This document shows positions 8,030-15,469 of a stretch of DNA of 16,045 nt, one piece after another. The stretch lies in contig DJFQ01000038.1 in the NCBI GenBank assembly GCA_002432095.1, positions 3,751-19,795 on the forward strand, given 5' to 3'. Position numbers and translations under genes: made by a program. Numbering within the stretch: the first letter of the stretch is position 1; each line of letters starts with the position of its first letter. Source of the DNA: Marinagarivorans sp. UBA5868. GTDB lineage: Bacteria; Pseudomonadota; Gammaproteobacteria; Pseudomonadales; Cellvibrionaceae. Below the pieces are notes generated by a model. The model made no database searches. It was not told the DNA's origin and worked only from the letters and a program-made list of their open reading frames with translations.

Positions 8030-8083
8030 ATGGCTTTAAAAAGCGCAGGTCCCAGGGCCTGCACCCGACATACGGAAAACAAT

Positions 8084-9052
8084 ATGGGTACATCTCGCGA
8101 CGCAGTTTCCACTATTCAGCACTGGCTCAACGGCCAAATCGTAGGCCAACCCCATCTTATCGACCGACTTCTGATCGCTCTCATCGCCGACGGTCACCTG
8201 CTGGTTGAAGGCGCTCCCGGTCTAGCCAAGACCAAAGCGATCAAAACCCTGGCGGACGTGATCCAGGGTGATTTTCACCGGGTACAGTTCACTCCCGATT
8301 TGCTGCCTTCGGATGTCACAGGCACCGACATTTATCGACCGGAAACCGGCTCGTTCGAATTTCAAAAAGGGCCAATTTTTCACAATCTGGTATTGGCGGA
8401 TGAAATTAACCGCGCACCCGCCAAGGTGCAGTCCGCGTTGCTGGAGGCAATGGCAGAGCGGCAGATCTCCGTAGGCAAGGCGACTTATAAATTACCAGCC
8501 CTGTTTTTGGTGATGGCAACGCAAAACCCCATTGAGCAGGAGGGCACTTATCCGCTGCCCGAGGCGCAACTCGACCGCTTTCTTATGCATGTGCGAGTCT
8601 CTTACCCCAGTGTGGAGGCAGAGCGGGAAATTCTGCGTCTTACCCGAGCCGAGGCCAACACCCGACAAGCGCGCCCGGAACCGCCAGCAGAAGTGACTCA
8701 GGAAATATTGTTCGCTGCGCGGCAGGAGGCATTGGCGATTCATATGGCGCCAGCGGTGGAGGAGTACATCGTGCAGCTTACCGCCGCTACTCGCCAGGCC
8801 GAGGTTTACAGTGCGGAGCTGGCCCGCTGGATTGAATACGGCGTCAGCCCGCGGGCGACCATCAGTCTTGATCGCTGCGCACGCGCGCACGCTTGGCTCG
8901 CGGGCAAAGATTTTGTGAGTCCCGATGACGTCCAAGCGGTTCTCCACGACGTTTTTCGCCATCGTCTGCTGCTCAGTTTCGAAGCCGAAGCAAGCGGCCA
9001 AAATCCCGACCGGGTCATAGATCAACTGCTTGAATACGTGCCCGTCCTTTGA
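8084..9052 (+). CDS. MoxR family AAA+ ATPase
   Basis: This 322-residue protein is a cytoplasmic AAA+ ATPase of the MoxR class, which acts as a chaperone-like motor for VWA-domain partners encoded beside it. Walker A is GAPGLAKT (43-50, the MoxR-typical form) and Walker B is LVLADE (102-107). Sensor 1 is the Asn of ATQNP (N148), the LDRF arginine (R165) is a candidate arginine finger, and sensor 2 is the Arg of GVSPRA (R257). The C-terminal lid covers about residues 205-322. An in-frame ATG at 8030 would add 18 residues. It directly follows the T-rich tail of a hairpin and has no ribosome-binding site. The ATG at 8084 has CGGA about 7 nt before it and gives the N-terminus expected for the family (QIVGQ near residue 18). 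It is the first gene of the operon; its stop overlaps the next start as TGATG. Confidence 0.95.
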   Translation: MGTSRDAVSTIQHWLNGQIVGQPHLIDRLLIALIADGHLLVEGAPGLAKTKAIKTLADVIQGDFHRVQFTPDLLPSDVTGTDIYRPETGSFEFQKGPIFHNLVLADEINRAPAKVQSALLEAMAERQISVGKATYKLPALFLVMATQNPIEQEGTYPLPEAQLDRFLMHVRVSYPSVEAEREILRLTRAEANTRQARPEPPAEVTQEILFAARQEALAIHMAPAVEEYIVQLTAATRQAEVYSAELARWIEYGVSPRATISLDRCARAHAWLAGKDFVSPDDVQAVLHDVFRHRLLLSFEAEASGQNPDRVIDQLLEYVPVL

Positions 9053-10026
9053 TGCTTGAAAATCCTCGCACCACCAATAAGCCCGCTTCAGCGGATGCTC
9101 CTGGCGTCTACGTATCCGTGGACGAGTTGCTGGGTTTGCGCCACCTGAGTCGCGATCTCACCCTGTCTACCCGAAAAAGGAGCCAGGCGCTGCTCGAAGG
9201 ATCCGTGCGCACCCGTTATCGCGGTCGAGGCATGGAGTTTTCCGAGGTGCGCCCTTATCAGCCGGGTGATGACATTCGCACCATCGATTGGCGTGTTACC
9301 GCCCGGGTGCAGGCGCCTTATACAAAACTGTTCCAAGAGGAGCGCGAGCGGCCGATCTTTGTGATGGTGGATCAACGTTCGCCAATGTTCTTTGGTAGCC
9401 AGTCGTGCTTCAAATCGGTGTTCGCCGCCCGGGTAGCAACGGTCATTGCATGGATCGCCAATAACAATAGCGACCGCATCGGCGCCCTTGTGTTTGGTGA
9501 TCACCGACAAGGCGATATCCGCGCAAAACGCAGCAAACATGCTGTGCTTGACCTGCTGCATCAATTAGTGGAGTTCAACCGCGAGCTGGCCGGTCCGGTA
9601 CCTGCCAAAAGTGGAACTTCGTTGTTCGAAATGCTGACGGAGACGAGCCGTATTGCCCGCCCCGGAAGTTTGGTAATTCTGCTGTCGGATTTTCACGATT
9701 TTGATACCCATTGCCGCGAACCGTTGAGCCAGCTCGCCAAGCGCTCCGATGTTATGGCACTGCACGTCTACGATTCTCTGGAACGCCAACTCCCCCAAGC
9801 CGGGCAATTGACGGTGTCCGATGGCATTGACCGGCTGACGCTGAATTTGGCGACATTGGCAAGACAGTTTCAGAGCGCTTTCGACCAGCACCAGACCGAT
9901 CTGCGCCAAAACTGCAATAACACCGGCGTGCAATACGTTCATGCACCGGTTAATCAATCGCTGGAAACGTTTGTACGGGATCTTTTCAGCCCCCGTCGCA
10001 AAACCCGCCATGGAGGTCGGTCATGA
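9052..10026 (+). CDS. DUF58 domain protein (VWA-like MoxR partner)
   Basis: This 324-residue protein carries the DUF58 signature GRGMEFSEVRPYQPGDD followed by IRTIDWRVTAR (about 58-85), then PYTKLFQEERERP (89-101). A VWA-like fold follows: PIFVMVDQRSPM (101-112) corresponds to the first MIDAS strand, and LVILLSDFHD (207-216) to the third. The first motif has DQRSP rather than a full DxSxS, so metal binding through a classical MIDAS is doubtful; such degeneracy is usual for DUF58. No signal peptide or membrane segment is evident, so the protein is probably cytoplasmic. The start is the ATG of TGATG, overlapping the ATPase stop by one base. No Shine-Dalgarno is seen, so translation is likely coupled. 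It overlaps the DUF4381 gene by 4 nt (ATGA). It probably acts with the ATPase and the BatA/BatB-type proteins; its exact role is unknown. Confidence 0.93.
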   Translation: MLENPRTTNKPASADAPGVYVSVDELLGLRHLSRDLTLSTRKRSQALLEGSVRTRYRGRGMEFSEVRPYQPGDDIRTIDWRVTARVQAPYTKLFQEERERPIFVMVDQRSPMFFGSQSCFKSVFAARVATVIAWIANNNSDRIGALVFGDHRQGDIRAKRSKHAVLDLLHQLVEFNRELAGPVPAKSGTSLFEMLTETSRIARPGSLVILLSDFHDFDTHCREPLSQLAKRSDVMALHVYDSLERQLPQAGQLTVSDGIDRLTLNLATLARQFQSAFDQHQTDLRQNCNNTGVQYVHAPVNQSLETFVRDLFSPRRKTRHGGRS

Positions 10027-10550
10027 CCCCAGCATCGGCGCCAATGCCGCCAGAGGCGCAGCAGCTTCTGCAGGAAATGCACGGCATCATCACACCCACA
10101 CCAGTGAGCTGGTGGCCGCCGGCGCCGGGTTGGTGGGTTCTGACCGTCTTATTGATCGCGGGAATTACCGCGTTGATTGTTGCTCTGCTTCGCCAGCGAC
10201 GGCGCACCGCCTATAAACGCGCTGCACTGAGTATGCTCGACCAATTGCGCGATTGTGCGGACCCGGATCTCCCCGGTGAAACGAACCGTCTCCTGAAAAG
10301 AGTGGCGCTGGCCGCGTTTCCCGGTGAACGAACGCGCATTAATCAGCTGTTTGGCGACGCTTGGGTGGATTGGCTAAATGGCCACTGCGGCAAGGCGCCA
10401 TTTGTCGGCGCGTCCGCCGAGGCGTTAGCCAGCGGAGGTTATCGCGCTTCAACGCCCTGCCCACGGGAAGAACTGTTGACCAGCACCCGCCGCTGGTTGC
10501 TCGACCACAAACGCCGACCGACGGTGAACGGGAGAGCGGCACGTGTTTGA
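10023..10550 (+). CDS. DUF4381 family inner-membrane protein
   Basis: This 175-residue protein carries the DUF4381 hallmark WWPPAPGWW (30-38). It leads into one transmembrane helix (about 37-57) and then a basic RQRRR stop-transfer. The remaining roughly 115 residues should be cytoplasmic and are mostly helical, with FPGERTRINQLFGDAWVDWLN (about 100-120) as a further conserved-looking patch. The N-terminus (1-30) is short and probably periplasmic. GGAGG at 10012-10016, 6 nt before the ATG, gives it a good ribosome-binding site even though it overlaps the DUF58 gene by 4 nt. Its 3' end overlaps the next gene by 8 nt. The protein is typically found between DUF58 and VWA genes in MoxR/Bat operons, and is presumably a membrane scaffold or adaptor of that complex. 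Confidence 0.92.
   Translation: MTPASAPMPPEAQQLLQEMHGIITPTPVSWWPPAPGWWVLTVLLIAGITALIVALLRQRRRTAYKRAALSMLDQLRDCADPDLPGETNRLLKRVALAAFPGERTRINQLFGDAWVDWLNGHCGKAPFVGASAEALASGGYRASTPCPREELLTSTRRWLLDHKRRPTVNGRAARV
10530..10534 (+). promoter_or_regulatory. Ribosome-binding site supporting a GTG start
   Basis: GGGAG lies 8 nt before the GTG at 10543. No nearby ATG would give the family's N-terminus, so this site decides the start of the BatA-type gene. Confidence 0.6.
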
Positions 10551-11556
10551 ATTTGCCTGGCCATTGGTTTTTCTCACGCTGCCGCTGCCATTGCTGATCT
10601 ATTTAATGACCCCTGCGCTGCAACGTCAGGAAGCGGCATTGCGCGTCCCCTTTTTCCAACAAATCGCCGGGCTGCAGCAATCCGGGAGCAACCGTACCGC
10701 TCGCCACTGGCTGCAGCGCATCGTGCTTGGTTTGATATGGCTTCTGTGTGTGGCCTCCGCCGCTCGACCCCAGTGGGTTGGCGACCCTGTGCAATTGCCC
10801 GCAACCGGGCGTGATCTGCTTTTGGCCGTGGACATCTCCGGCAGCATGGAAACTCCGGACATGGTGGTGCAGAACCGCAACCTGCAGCGCATTGATGTGG
10901 TGAAATTTGTCGTGAGCGACTTCGTCAAACGCCGCGAAAATGATCGCCTGGGCTTGATCTTATTCGGCTCAAATGCCTACCTCCAGGCGCCACTCACGTT
11001 CGACCGCACCACAGTGCAAACCCTCTTACAGGAAGCGCAGTTGGGATTCGCCGGACAGCAGACCGCTATCGGCGACGCCATTGGCCTGGCGATCAAACGC
11101 CTGCGCGATCGCCCGGAATCGAGCCGGGTGTTGATTCTGTTGAGCGATGGCGCCAACACCGCCGGCGAAGTAGACCCTCGGCAGGCGGCAGATCTGGCGA
11201 AACTTGCGGGAGTAAAAATCTACACGATAGGCCTGGGCGCGGACGAGATGATTCAACAGACGCTATTTGGGCGGCGGCGGATCAATCCCTCGGCAGATCT
11301 GGATGAGGACACCATGCGCTATATCGCCCAGCACACTGGCGGTCAATATTTCCGCGCGCGCAATCCGGAAGAGTTGGTGCGAATTTATGCCGAGTTGGAT
11401 CGCCTTGAACCTATCGAGCAGGATGATGAAGTGTTTCGCCCCATCAGCGCGCTGTTCCATTGGCCACTTGCCGCCGCGCTGATGCTCAGCTTTTTGCTGG
11501 CGTTAGGGCGAGTTGGCGTCGCTGGGCTCGCCGGTCGCAGGGGGGAAATCGCATGA
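10543..11556 (+). CDS. VWA domain-containing inner-membrane protein (BatA type)
   Basis: This 337-residue protein begins FEFAWPLVFLTLPLPLLIYL (hydrophobic, about 5-22). A second hydrophobic helix lies at 59-77, then a von Willebrand A domain (about 90-290) and a C-terminal helix (306-322). The MIDAS metal site is complete: DISGS (D97, S99, S101), T174 in GQQTAIGD and D202 in LLSDGAN. The N-terminal helix pair and the C-terminal helix place the VWA domain on one face of the inner membrane, by analogy the periplasmic face. The start is GTG with GGGAG 8 nt upstream, and the gene overlaps DUF4381 by 8 nt. It overlaps the next gene by 4 nt (ATGA). It is the first of two VWA genes in the operon, as in classical bat loci. 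A metal-dependent protein-protein contact is expected; the partner is not known. Confidence 0.94.
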   Translation: MFEFAWPLVFLTLPLPLLIYLMTPALQRQEAALRVPFFQQIAGLQQSGSNRTARHWLQRIVLGLIWLLCVASAARPQWVGDPVQLPATGRDLLLAVDISGSMETPDMVVQNRNLQRIDVVKFVVSDFVKRRENDRLGLILFGSNAYLQAPLTFDRTTVQTLLQEAQLGFAGQQTAIGDAIGLAIKRLRDRPESSRVLILLSDGANTAGEVDPRQAADLAKLAGVKIYTIGLGADEMIQQTLFGRRRINPSADLDEDTMRYIAQHTGGQYFRARNPEELVRIYAELDRLEPIEQDDEVFRPISALFHWPLAAALMLSFLLALGRVGVAGLAGRRGEIA

Positions 11557-13499
11557 CGTTGCTACAGGATTTTCATTTTCTCCGTCCTCTTTGGTTTATT
11601 GCGCTGGTTCCGGCGTTGCTGCTGTGTATATGGCTGCTATTGCGTCAGCGCCAGAGTGTGCAGTGGATGCGTTATGTGGCGCCCAACCTGCTGCCCTACC
11701 TGTTGGACCAAGTACAGTTACGACGGAAACGCTGGCCATTACTCGGCCTGCTGGGGCTCTGGGTTCTCGCTATCGTCGCGCTTGCCGGTCCGGTATGGCA
11801 GAAAATCCCCCAACCGGTGGAACGCAACACCGAAGCACTGGTGATTTGTTGGGACTTGTCGCCGTCCATGTTGGCAGAAGATGTCAAACCCTCACGGCTG
11901 GTGCGCTCACGATTGAAACTGATCGACTTATTACACGCCCGCGAGGATGGGCAGATTGCGCTGATTGCCTATTCGGCAGAGGCCTACACGGTCACCCCAC
12001 TAACAGACGACCATGAAACCTTAATTAACTTGCTGCCGGCGCTGAGTCCCACCACTCTGCCTTCGGTGGGCAGCAATCCAGAAATGGCGCTGACGACGGC
12101 GCTGCAACTGCTGAAAGACGGCGGCATCCGTCGCGGCAATATTCTGTTTCTCACAGACGAAATCGATCCATCCGCATTTGCCAGCATGGCGGACGAGCTT
12201 TCGCGTACACCCCACCAGCTCACGCTCTGGGGCGTAGGCACGGACCAAGGGGCGCCGATCCCACTGCCCGAAGGCGGTTTTGCCAAAAACAATGCGGGCG
12301 AGATCGTTGTCGCCCGGCTGAACGAAGATCGTTTACGTCAGTTCGCCGTGGAACAGCGCGCTTACTACGTTCCCATGGTCACTACCAACAGCGACATCGA
12401 GACTTTGCAGCAATTGTTCTCCCCCAATGCGCAGAGTTCAAAACGCACCGACCGCACCTTCGATCAGTGGTTTGAGCACGGCCAATATCTGGCGCTGTTG
12501 CTATTGCCTTTTGTTGCCTTGCTATTCCGACGCGGCTGGCTTGTCGGTATCTGGCTGCTCGCCGCTTTACCATTTGGCTACAGCCCACAAGCTCAGGCAT
12601 TGGAATGGCGCGATCTTTGGTCGACCCAGGACCAACAGGCCCAGGCAGATCTGCAAAAAGGGAATGAGGAGGCAGCAACACGTTTCACCACACCGGAGAG
12701 ACGAGGTACTGCTTTGTATAACCAGGAGAAATTCGGGGAAGCTGCGCAAGAATTCGCAAAAGGTGACGATGCAGTTGATGCCTACAACCGGGGCAATGCT
12801 CTGACCCGCGCCGGCGAGTTCGACAAAGCGGTAAAAGCCTACGATGAGGCCTTGCGCCAACGCCCCGATTTTGCCGAAGCTCGTGACAATCGGGAAATTG
12901 CCAACCAGTTGGCCGAACTGCAAAAACAACAAGAACAGCAGCAAGAAAACAAACAGCAAAACAACGAACAACAAAAAGACCAGCAACAATCGGGCGATCA
13001 GCAACAAAGCGAATCCGGCGAAAGCGGAGACGACTCTCAACAAGGGGACGGCCAGCAGCAAAATGCCGATAACAAGCAAAATTCTTCCGAGTCATCCGAG
13101 AACGGCCAAGCGCAAAGCCCGGAAGAAATGACGGAAGAAGAAGCTCGGGAGCGGGCAGCCCAACAGCAGCAAATGGCCAATCAGCCGCCAGGTGACGAGG
13201 AAAACCCGTACAGTCAGGCTGCCGAACAGGCGCAAAGCGAGCAGCAGGAAAATGCAGAGCAACAGGCACGTGAAAAGGGTGAGCAACAAGAAGAACCCGG
13301 CGAGCCCCAGCAGGCTATGGTGGAAGCACAGCCGGAGCCTATGACGGAAGAGCAACAAATGCTGGAACAGTGGTTGCGGAAGGTGCCGGATGATCCCAGC
13401 GGACTAATGCGTAATAAATTCCGCTACCAATACATGCAGCGCAGACAATCCCTGCGTGAGGGCAACAATTCGAACAATGAGGCGGAGCAACGCTGGTAA
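11553..13499 (+). CDS. VWA-TPR fusion inner-membrane protein (BatB/BatC type)
   Basis: From the ATG at 11553 this is a 648-residue protein. It has N-terminal hydrophobic helices at about 10-30 and 61-80 and a VWA domain at about 93-290, with DLSPS (D101, S103, S105), S174 in VGSNPE and D202 in LTDEID. A helix pair follows at about 311-345. A periplasmic or cytoplasmic tail then carries a TPR motif (AYNRGNALTRAGEFDKAVKAYDEAL, about 410-434) and a long Gln/Glu/Ser-rich low-complexity tract (about 455-600). It ends with the conserved-looking LEQWLRKVPDDPSGLMRNKF (604-623). Bacteroides encodes BatB and BatC separately; here they are one chain, a common gammaproteobacterial form. AGGGGGGA lies 7 nt before the ATG. 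An open frame extends upstream to 11460 but only inside the previous gene. The gene overlaps BatA-type by 4 nt and BatD by 1 nt (TAATG). The tract is encoded by mixed CAA/CAG codons and is likely a flexible linker. Confidence 0.94.
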   Translation: MTLLQDFHFLRPLWFIALVPALLLCIWLLLRQRQSVQWMRYVAPNLLPYLLDQVQLRRKRWPLLGLLGLWVLAIVALAGPVWQKIPQPVERNTEALVICWDLSPSMLAEDVKPSRLVRSRLKLIDLLHAREDGQIALIAYSAEAYTVTPLTDDHETLINLLPALSPTTLPSVGSNPEMALTTALQLLKDGGIRRGNILFLTDEIDPSAFASMADELSRTPHQLTLWGVGTDQGAPIPLPEGGFAKNNAGEIVVARLNEDRLRQFAVEQRAYYVPMVTTNSDIETLQQLFSPNAQSSKRTDRTFDQWFEHGQYLALLLLPFVALLFRRGWLVGIWLLAALPFGYSPQAQALEWRDLWSTQDQQAQADLQKGNEEAATRFTTPERRGTALYNQEKFGEAAQEFAKGDDAVDAYNRGNALTRAGEFDKAVKAYDEALRQRPDFAEARDNREIANQLAELQKQQEQQQENKQQNNEQQKDQQQSGDQQQSESGESGDDSQQGDGQQQNADNKQNSSESSENGQAQSPEEMTEEEARERAAQQQQMANQPPGDEENPYSQAAEQAQSEQQENAEQQAREKGEQQEEPGEPQQAMVEAQPEPMTEEQQMLEQWLRKVPDDPSGLMRNKFRYQYMQRRQSLREGNNSNNEAEQRW

Positions 13500-15238
13500 T
13501 GCTTATGAGCCAACCCCCTATTTCGGACACCTTTAATCTGTCACCCGTACGAGCGGGTTTTCTGACGCTCTTGGCCGCACTTTTTATGAGTCTTGCGCTG
13601 GTGGGTGAAGCGACGGCAGACGCTTTGATGGTGCAGGTAGATCGTCAGTCGATACGTCTCAATGAAACGTTAAATTTGACAGTTCGCTACGAAGGCCGGC
13701 AGGTTGCCAGCGATCCAGATTTTTCCGGCTTGGACCAATTCGATATTTTGTCCAACAACAAATCCACCCAGCATTCCATCATCAACGGCAATATCAGCGC
13801 CTTCACGGAATGGCGCATCACCCTGTCGCCGCGCAATACCGGACAACTGCTGATTCCGCCGCTGAGCCTTCACGGTGAACACAGCAAGGCCATCACCATA
13901 ACCGTTGGCGAGGCGGCGAAAGATCCGATCAGCGGGAAAGAAGATGTATTTCTGGAGACCTTTGTGGATAAATCCACGGTGTTCGTCCAGGAACAGTTCA
14001 TCGTCACTTATCGCCTGCATTTCAACCAGAGCGTCGATTCCCTCGACACCGGGCAATTCAATATTTCCCAAGCGCGGGTGGAAGAACTGCCACGGGTGGA
14101 TTATCAGACCACCGTTGGCCACACCGCCTACGGCGTGGCGGAATTTCGTTATGCGGTTTTTGCGGATGCCAGCGGCGTTATTAATATCCCTGAAAAAACC
14201 TGGACTGTTCGCACCACCGATCAGCCCGGCATGAGCCGCTTCGGCTTTGGCGGCGGGCGCTTCAAATTGCATCGGGTGAAAACCAAAAGCCTTGCAATTA
14301 CGGTGGAACCAAAACCGGCCGACTTCCCCGCCAGCCAACCATGGTTGCCGGCTCAGTCCGTGAAGCTGGAAGAGCAATGGAGTCGGTCACCGGACGAATT
14401 CCGGGTTGGCGAGCCCATCACCCGCACGGTGACCATACATGCAGAAGGCGCAAGTCCTGAGCAACTCCCCCCTTTATTCAATGGCAACGGCACCCAGGAA
14501 TTAAAGTTTTACCCAGACAAACCGGATCAGGACAAACACCTGAGCGCACAAGGCGTCAACGCTACACGCCAGGAAAGTGTGGCAATAGTGCCGAGCCGCA
14601 CCGGCGACATCACGCTACCGGCGGTGAGTGTCTCCTGGTGGAACACCGTGGAAAAGCGCTTGGAAAAAGCGACGCTTCCCGCGCGTACCCTGCGAGTCGC
14701 TGCTGCAGAGGGCCGGCCTCAAACAACCGTAGAGCGGGAGGCGGTATTGGCCGAACCAGATGCCCCATCGCCTGGGCCAGTTACGTCACCACAAGCGGCC
14801 CCCGCCAGCTCGGATATTTGGCCGTGGATTAGCGGTTTGTTATTGCTCTGCAATCTGGTCACCCTGTTATTACTGTGGGCGCAAAGCCGTAAGAAGGCTG
14901 CTGAGACGCCTGTAACGGAGTCATCGAACAGCTTGAAAGATGCGCTGCGACGGCTGCGACAGGCGTGCGAACGACGAGATGCCGCAACCACCCGGCTAGC
15001 GCTGTTGGAATGGGCGCAAGTGCGTTGGGGGGGGCATCGACGGCTGCAGGACATTGGTAACGCCGCCGGCTCTGCTGACGTCCAACGCGAACTGACCAAA
15101 CTGGAAGCAGTGCTTTTTGCCGGAGCGGATAACAATGTGGACTACCCGTTGCTGGCCCGCACTGCGGAACATCTCAGCCGTGGAACCTCGGCAAATCACG
15201 CCACTACCGAATTGCCGGCACTTTATAAAACGGGCTGA
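13499..15238 (+). CDS. BatD family protein (oxygen-tolerance operon type)
   Basis: This 579-residue protein has a signal-like hydrophobic segment (about 18-36), with a plausible signal peptidase site after ATADA (residue 42). A large beta-sandwich periplasmic region (about 43-400) contains VQVDRQSIRLNETLNLTV near the start, the usual BatD N-terminal pattern. One transmembrane helix lies at about 440-461, and a helical cytoplasmic tail follows (ALRRLRQACERRD, LLEWAQVRWG, about 482-511) that is typical of the C-terminus of gammaproteobacterial BatD. The start ATG overlaps the preceding stop as TAATG. The nearest purine-rich site (GGCGGAG) is about 12 nt away, so coupling probably helps; a second ATG at 13505 is possible. 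It is the last gene of the MoxR/Bat operon. The likely role is to present a periplasmic domain to the VWA proteins, by inference from operon membership only. Confidence 0.93.
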   Translation: MLMSQPPISDTFNLSPVRAGFLTLLAALFMSLALVGEATADALMVQVDRQSIRLNETLNLTVRYEGRQVASDPDFSGLDQFDILSNNKSTQHSIINGNISAFTEWRITLSPRNTGQLLIPPLSLHGEHSKAITITVGEAAKDPISGKEDVFLETFVDKSTVFVQEQFIVTYRLHFNQSVDSLDTGQFNISQARVEELPRVDYQTTVGHTAYGVAEFRYAVFADASGVINIPEKTWTVRTTDQPGMSRFGFGGGRFKLHRVKTKSLAITVEPKPADFPASQPWLPAQSVKLEEQWSRSPDEFRVGEPITRTVTIHAEGASPEQLPPLFNGNGTQELKFYPDKPDQDKHLSAQGVNATRQESVAIVPSRTGDITLPAVSVSWWNTVEKRLEKATLPARTLRVAAAEGRPQTTVEREAVLAEPDAPSPGPVTSPQAAPASSDIWPWISGLLLLCNLVTLLLLWAQSRKKAAETPVTESSNSLKDALRRLRQACERRDAATTRLALLEWAQVRWGGHRRLQDIGNAAGSADVQRELTKLEAVLFAGADNNVDYPLLARTAEHLSRGTSANHATTELPALYKTG

Positions 15239-15469
15239 CCTCAGCGATTCAGCGCTTGATTGCGGGTCTTGGTTGTGGCGGCGCCACCCCGTACAATGCC
15301 GCCTCGGTTTTCCTGCCACCGGGATAGCCAGGATTTGCCAAAGGAGCGGCAAAGCGCGCATAACCAAATGCGCCTGACGCAAAATGACAAAAGAGTGACC
15401 GTGGCACAACGAGATCACTCCCGAATTTCCGCCGCCCCAGAGCTGCTTAACGGACCCAAAGGTAAATTA
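15239..15469 (+). other. Intergenic region between BatD and the lipoprotein gene
   Basis: These 231 bases contain no convincing gene. I see no T-tailed hairpin that would end the MoxR/Bat transcript. A promoter-like pair lies at 15269-15297 and an orphan AAGGAG at 15341-15346 with no start codon at the right distance. A GAGTGA/TCACTC inverted repeat (15393-15420, 16-nt loop) lacks a T tail. The lipoprotein ribosome-binding site AAAGG lies at 15458-15462. Confidence 0.5.
15269..15297 (+). promoter_or_regulatory. Candidate sigma-70 promoter for the lipoprotein gene with palindromic spacer
   Basis: TTGGTT (15269-15274) and TACAAT (15292-15297, five of six consensus bases) are 17 nt apart, the optimal spacing. 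The -35 match is weak (three of six). The spacer holds a 13-nt palindrome, GTGGCG-G-CGCCAC (15275-15287), that could be an operator. The predicted start would leave a leader of about 165 nt before the lipoprotein ATG. Confidence 0.35.

Larger units (their letters stand above)
7834..8083. promoter_or_regulatory. Divergent intergenic region between gdhB and the MoxR operon
   Basis: These 250 bases separate two diverging genes and must hold promoters for both. Only weak sigma-70-like matches are visible. For gdhB (minus strand), CATAAT around 7918-7913 sits 15 nt after TTGGCT. For the MoxR operon (plus strand), TTGAAG at 7899 is followed 16 nt later by TACATA at 7921. Neither is convincing. The clearer elements are the gdhB leader inverted repeat on the left and two hairpins on the moxR side (7997-8029 and 8045-8062). 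I see no coding gene here. An ATG at 8030, in frame with the ATPase, directly follows the T-rich tail and has no ribosome-binding site. Confidence 0.5.

Noticed and set aside
8030..8083. ATG at 8030 as start of the MoxR ATPase
   Set aside because: It directly follows the T-rich tail of a hairpin and lacks a ribosome-binding site; the ATG at 8084 gives the usual MoxR N-terminus.
9367..9390. Incomplete MIDAS (DQRSP) in the DUF58 protein as a sign of decay
   Set aside because: DUF58 proteins commonly lack the full DxSxS motif, and the remainder of the gene is intact.
12063..12086. Serine instead of threonine at the second MIDAS position of the BatB-type VWA domain
   Set aside because: Ser keeps the hydroxyl ligand, and the VGSNPE context looks normal for this family, so it is not evidence of inactivation.
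12567..13079. Minus-strand Leu/Val-rich open frame opposite the BatB/C fusion
   Set aside because: The Leu-rich, membrane-like look comes from reading the Gln codon tract backwards (CAA/CAG as TTG/CTG); it is a shadow, not a membrane protein.
15393..15420. GAGTGA/TCACTC inverted repeat as terminator of the MoxR/Bat operon
   Set aside because: The stem is only 6 bp with a 16-nt loop and no T tract follows.
15368..15469. In-frame ATG 34 codons upstream of the lipoprotein
   Set aside because: It would bury the lipoprotein signal peptide behind a charged extension, and the nearest strong AAGGAG is 21 nt away; AAAGG fits the ATG at 15470.
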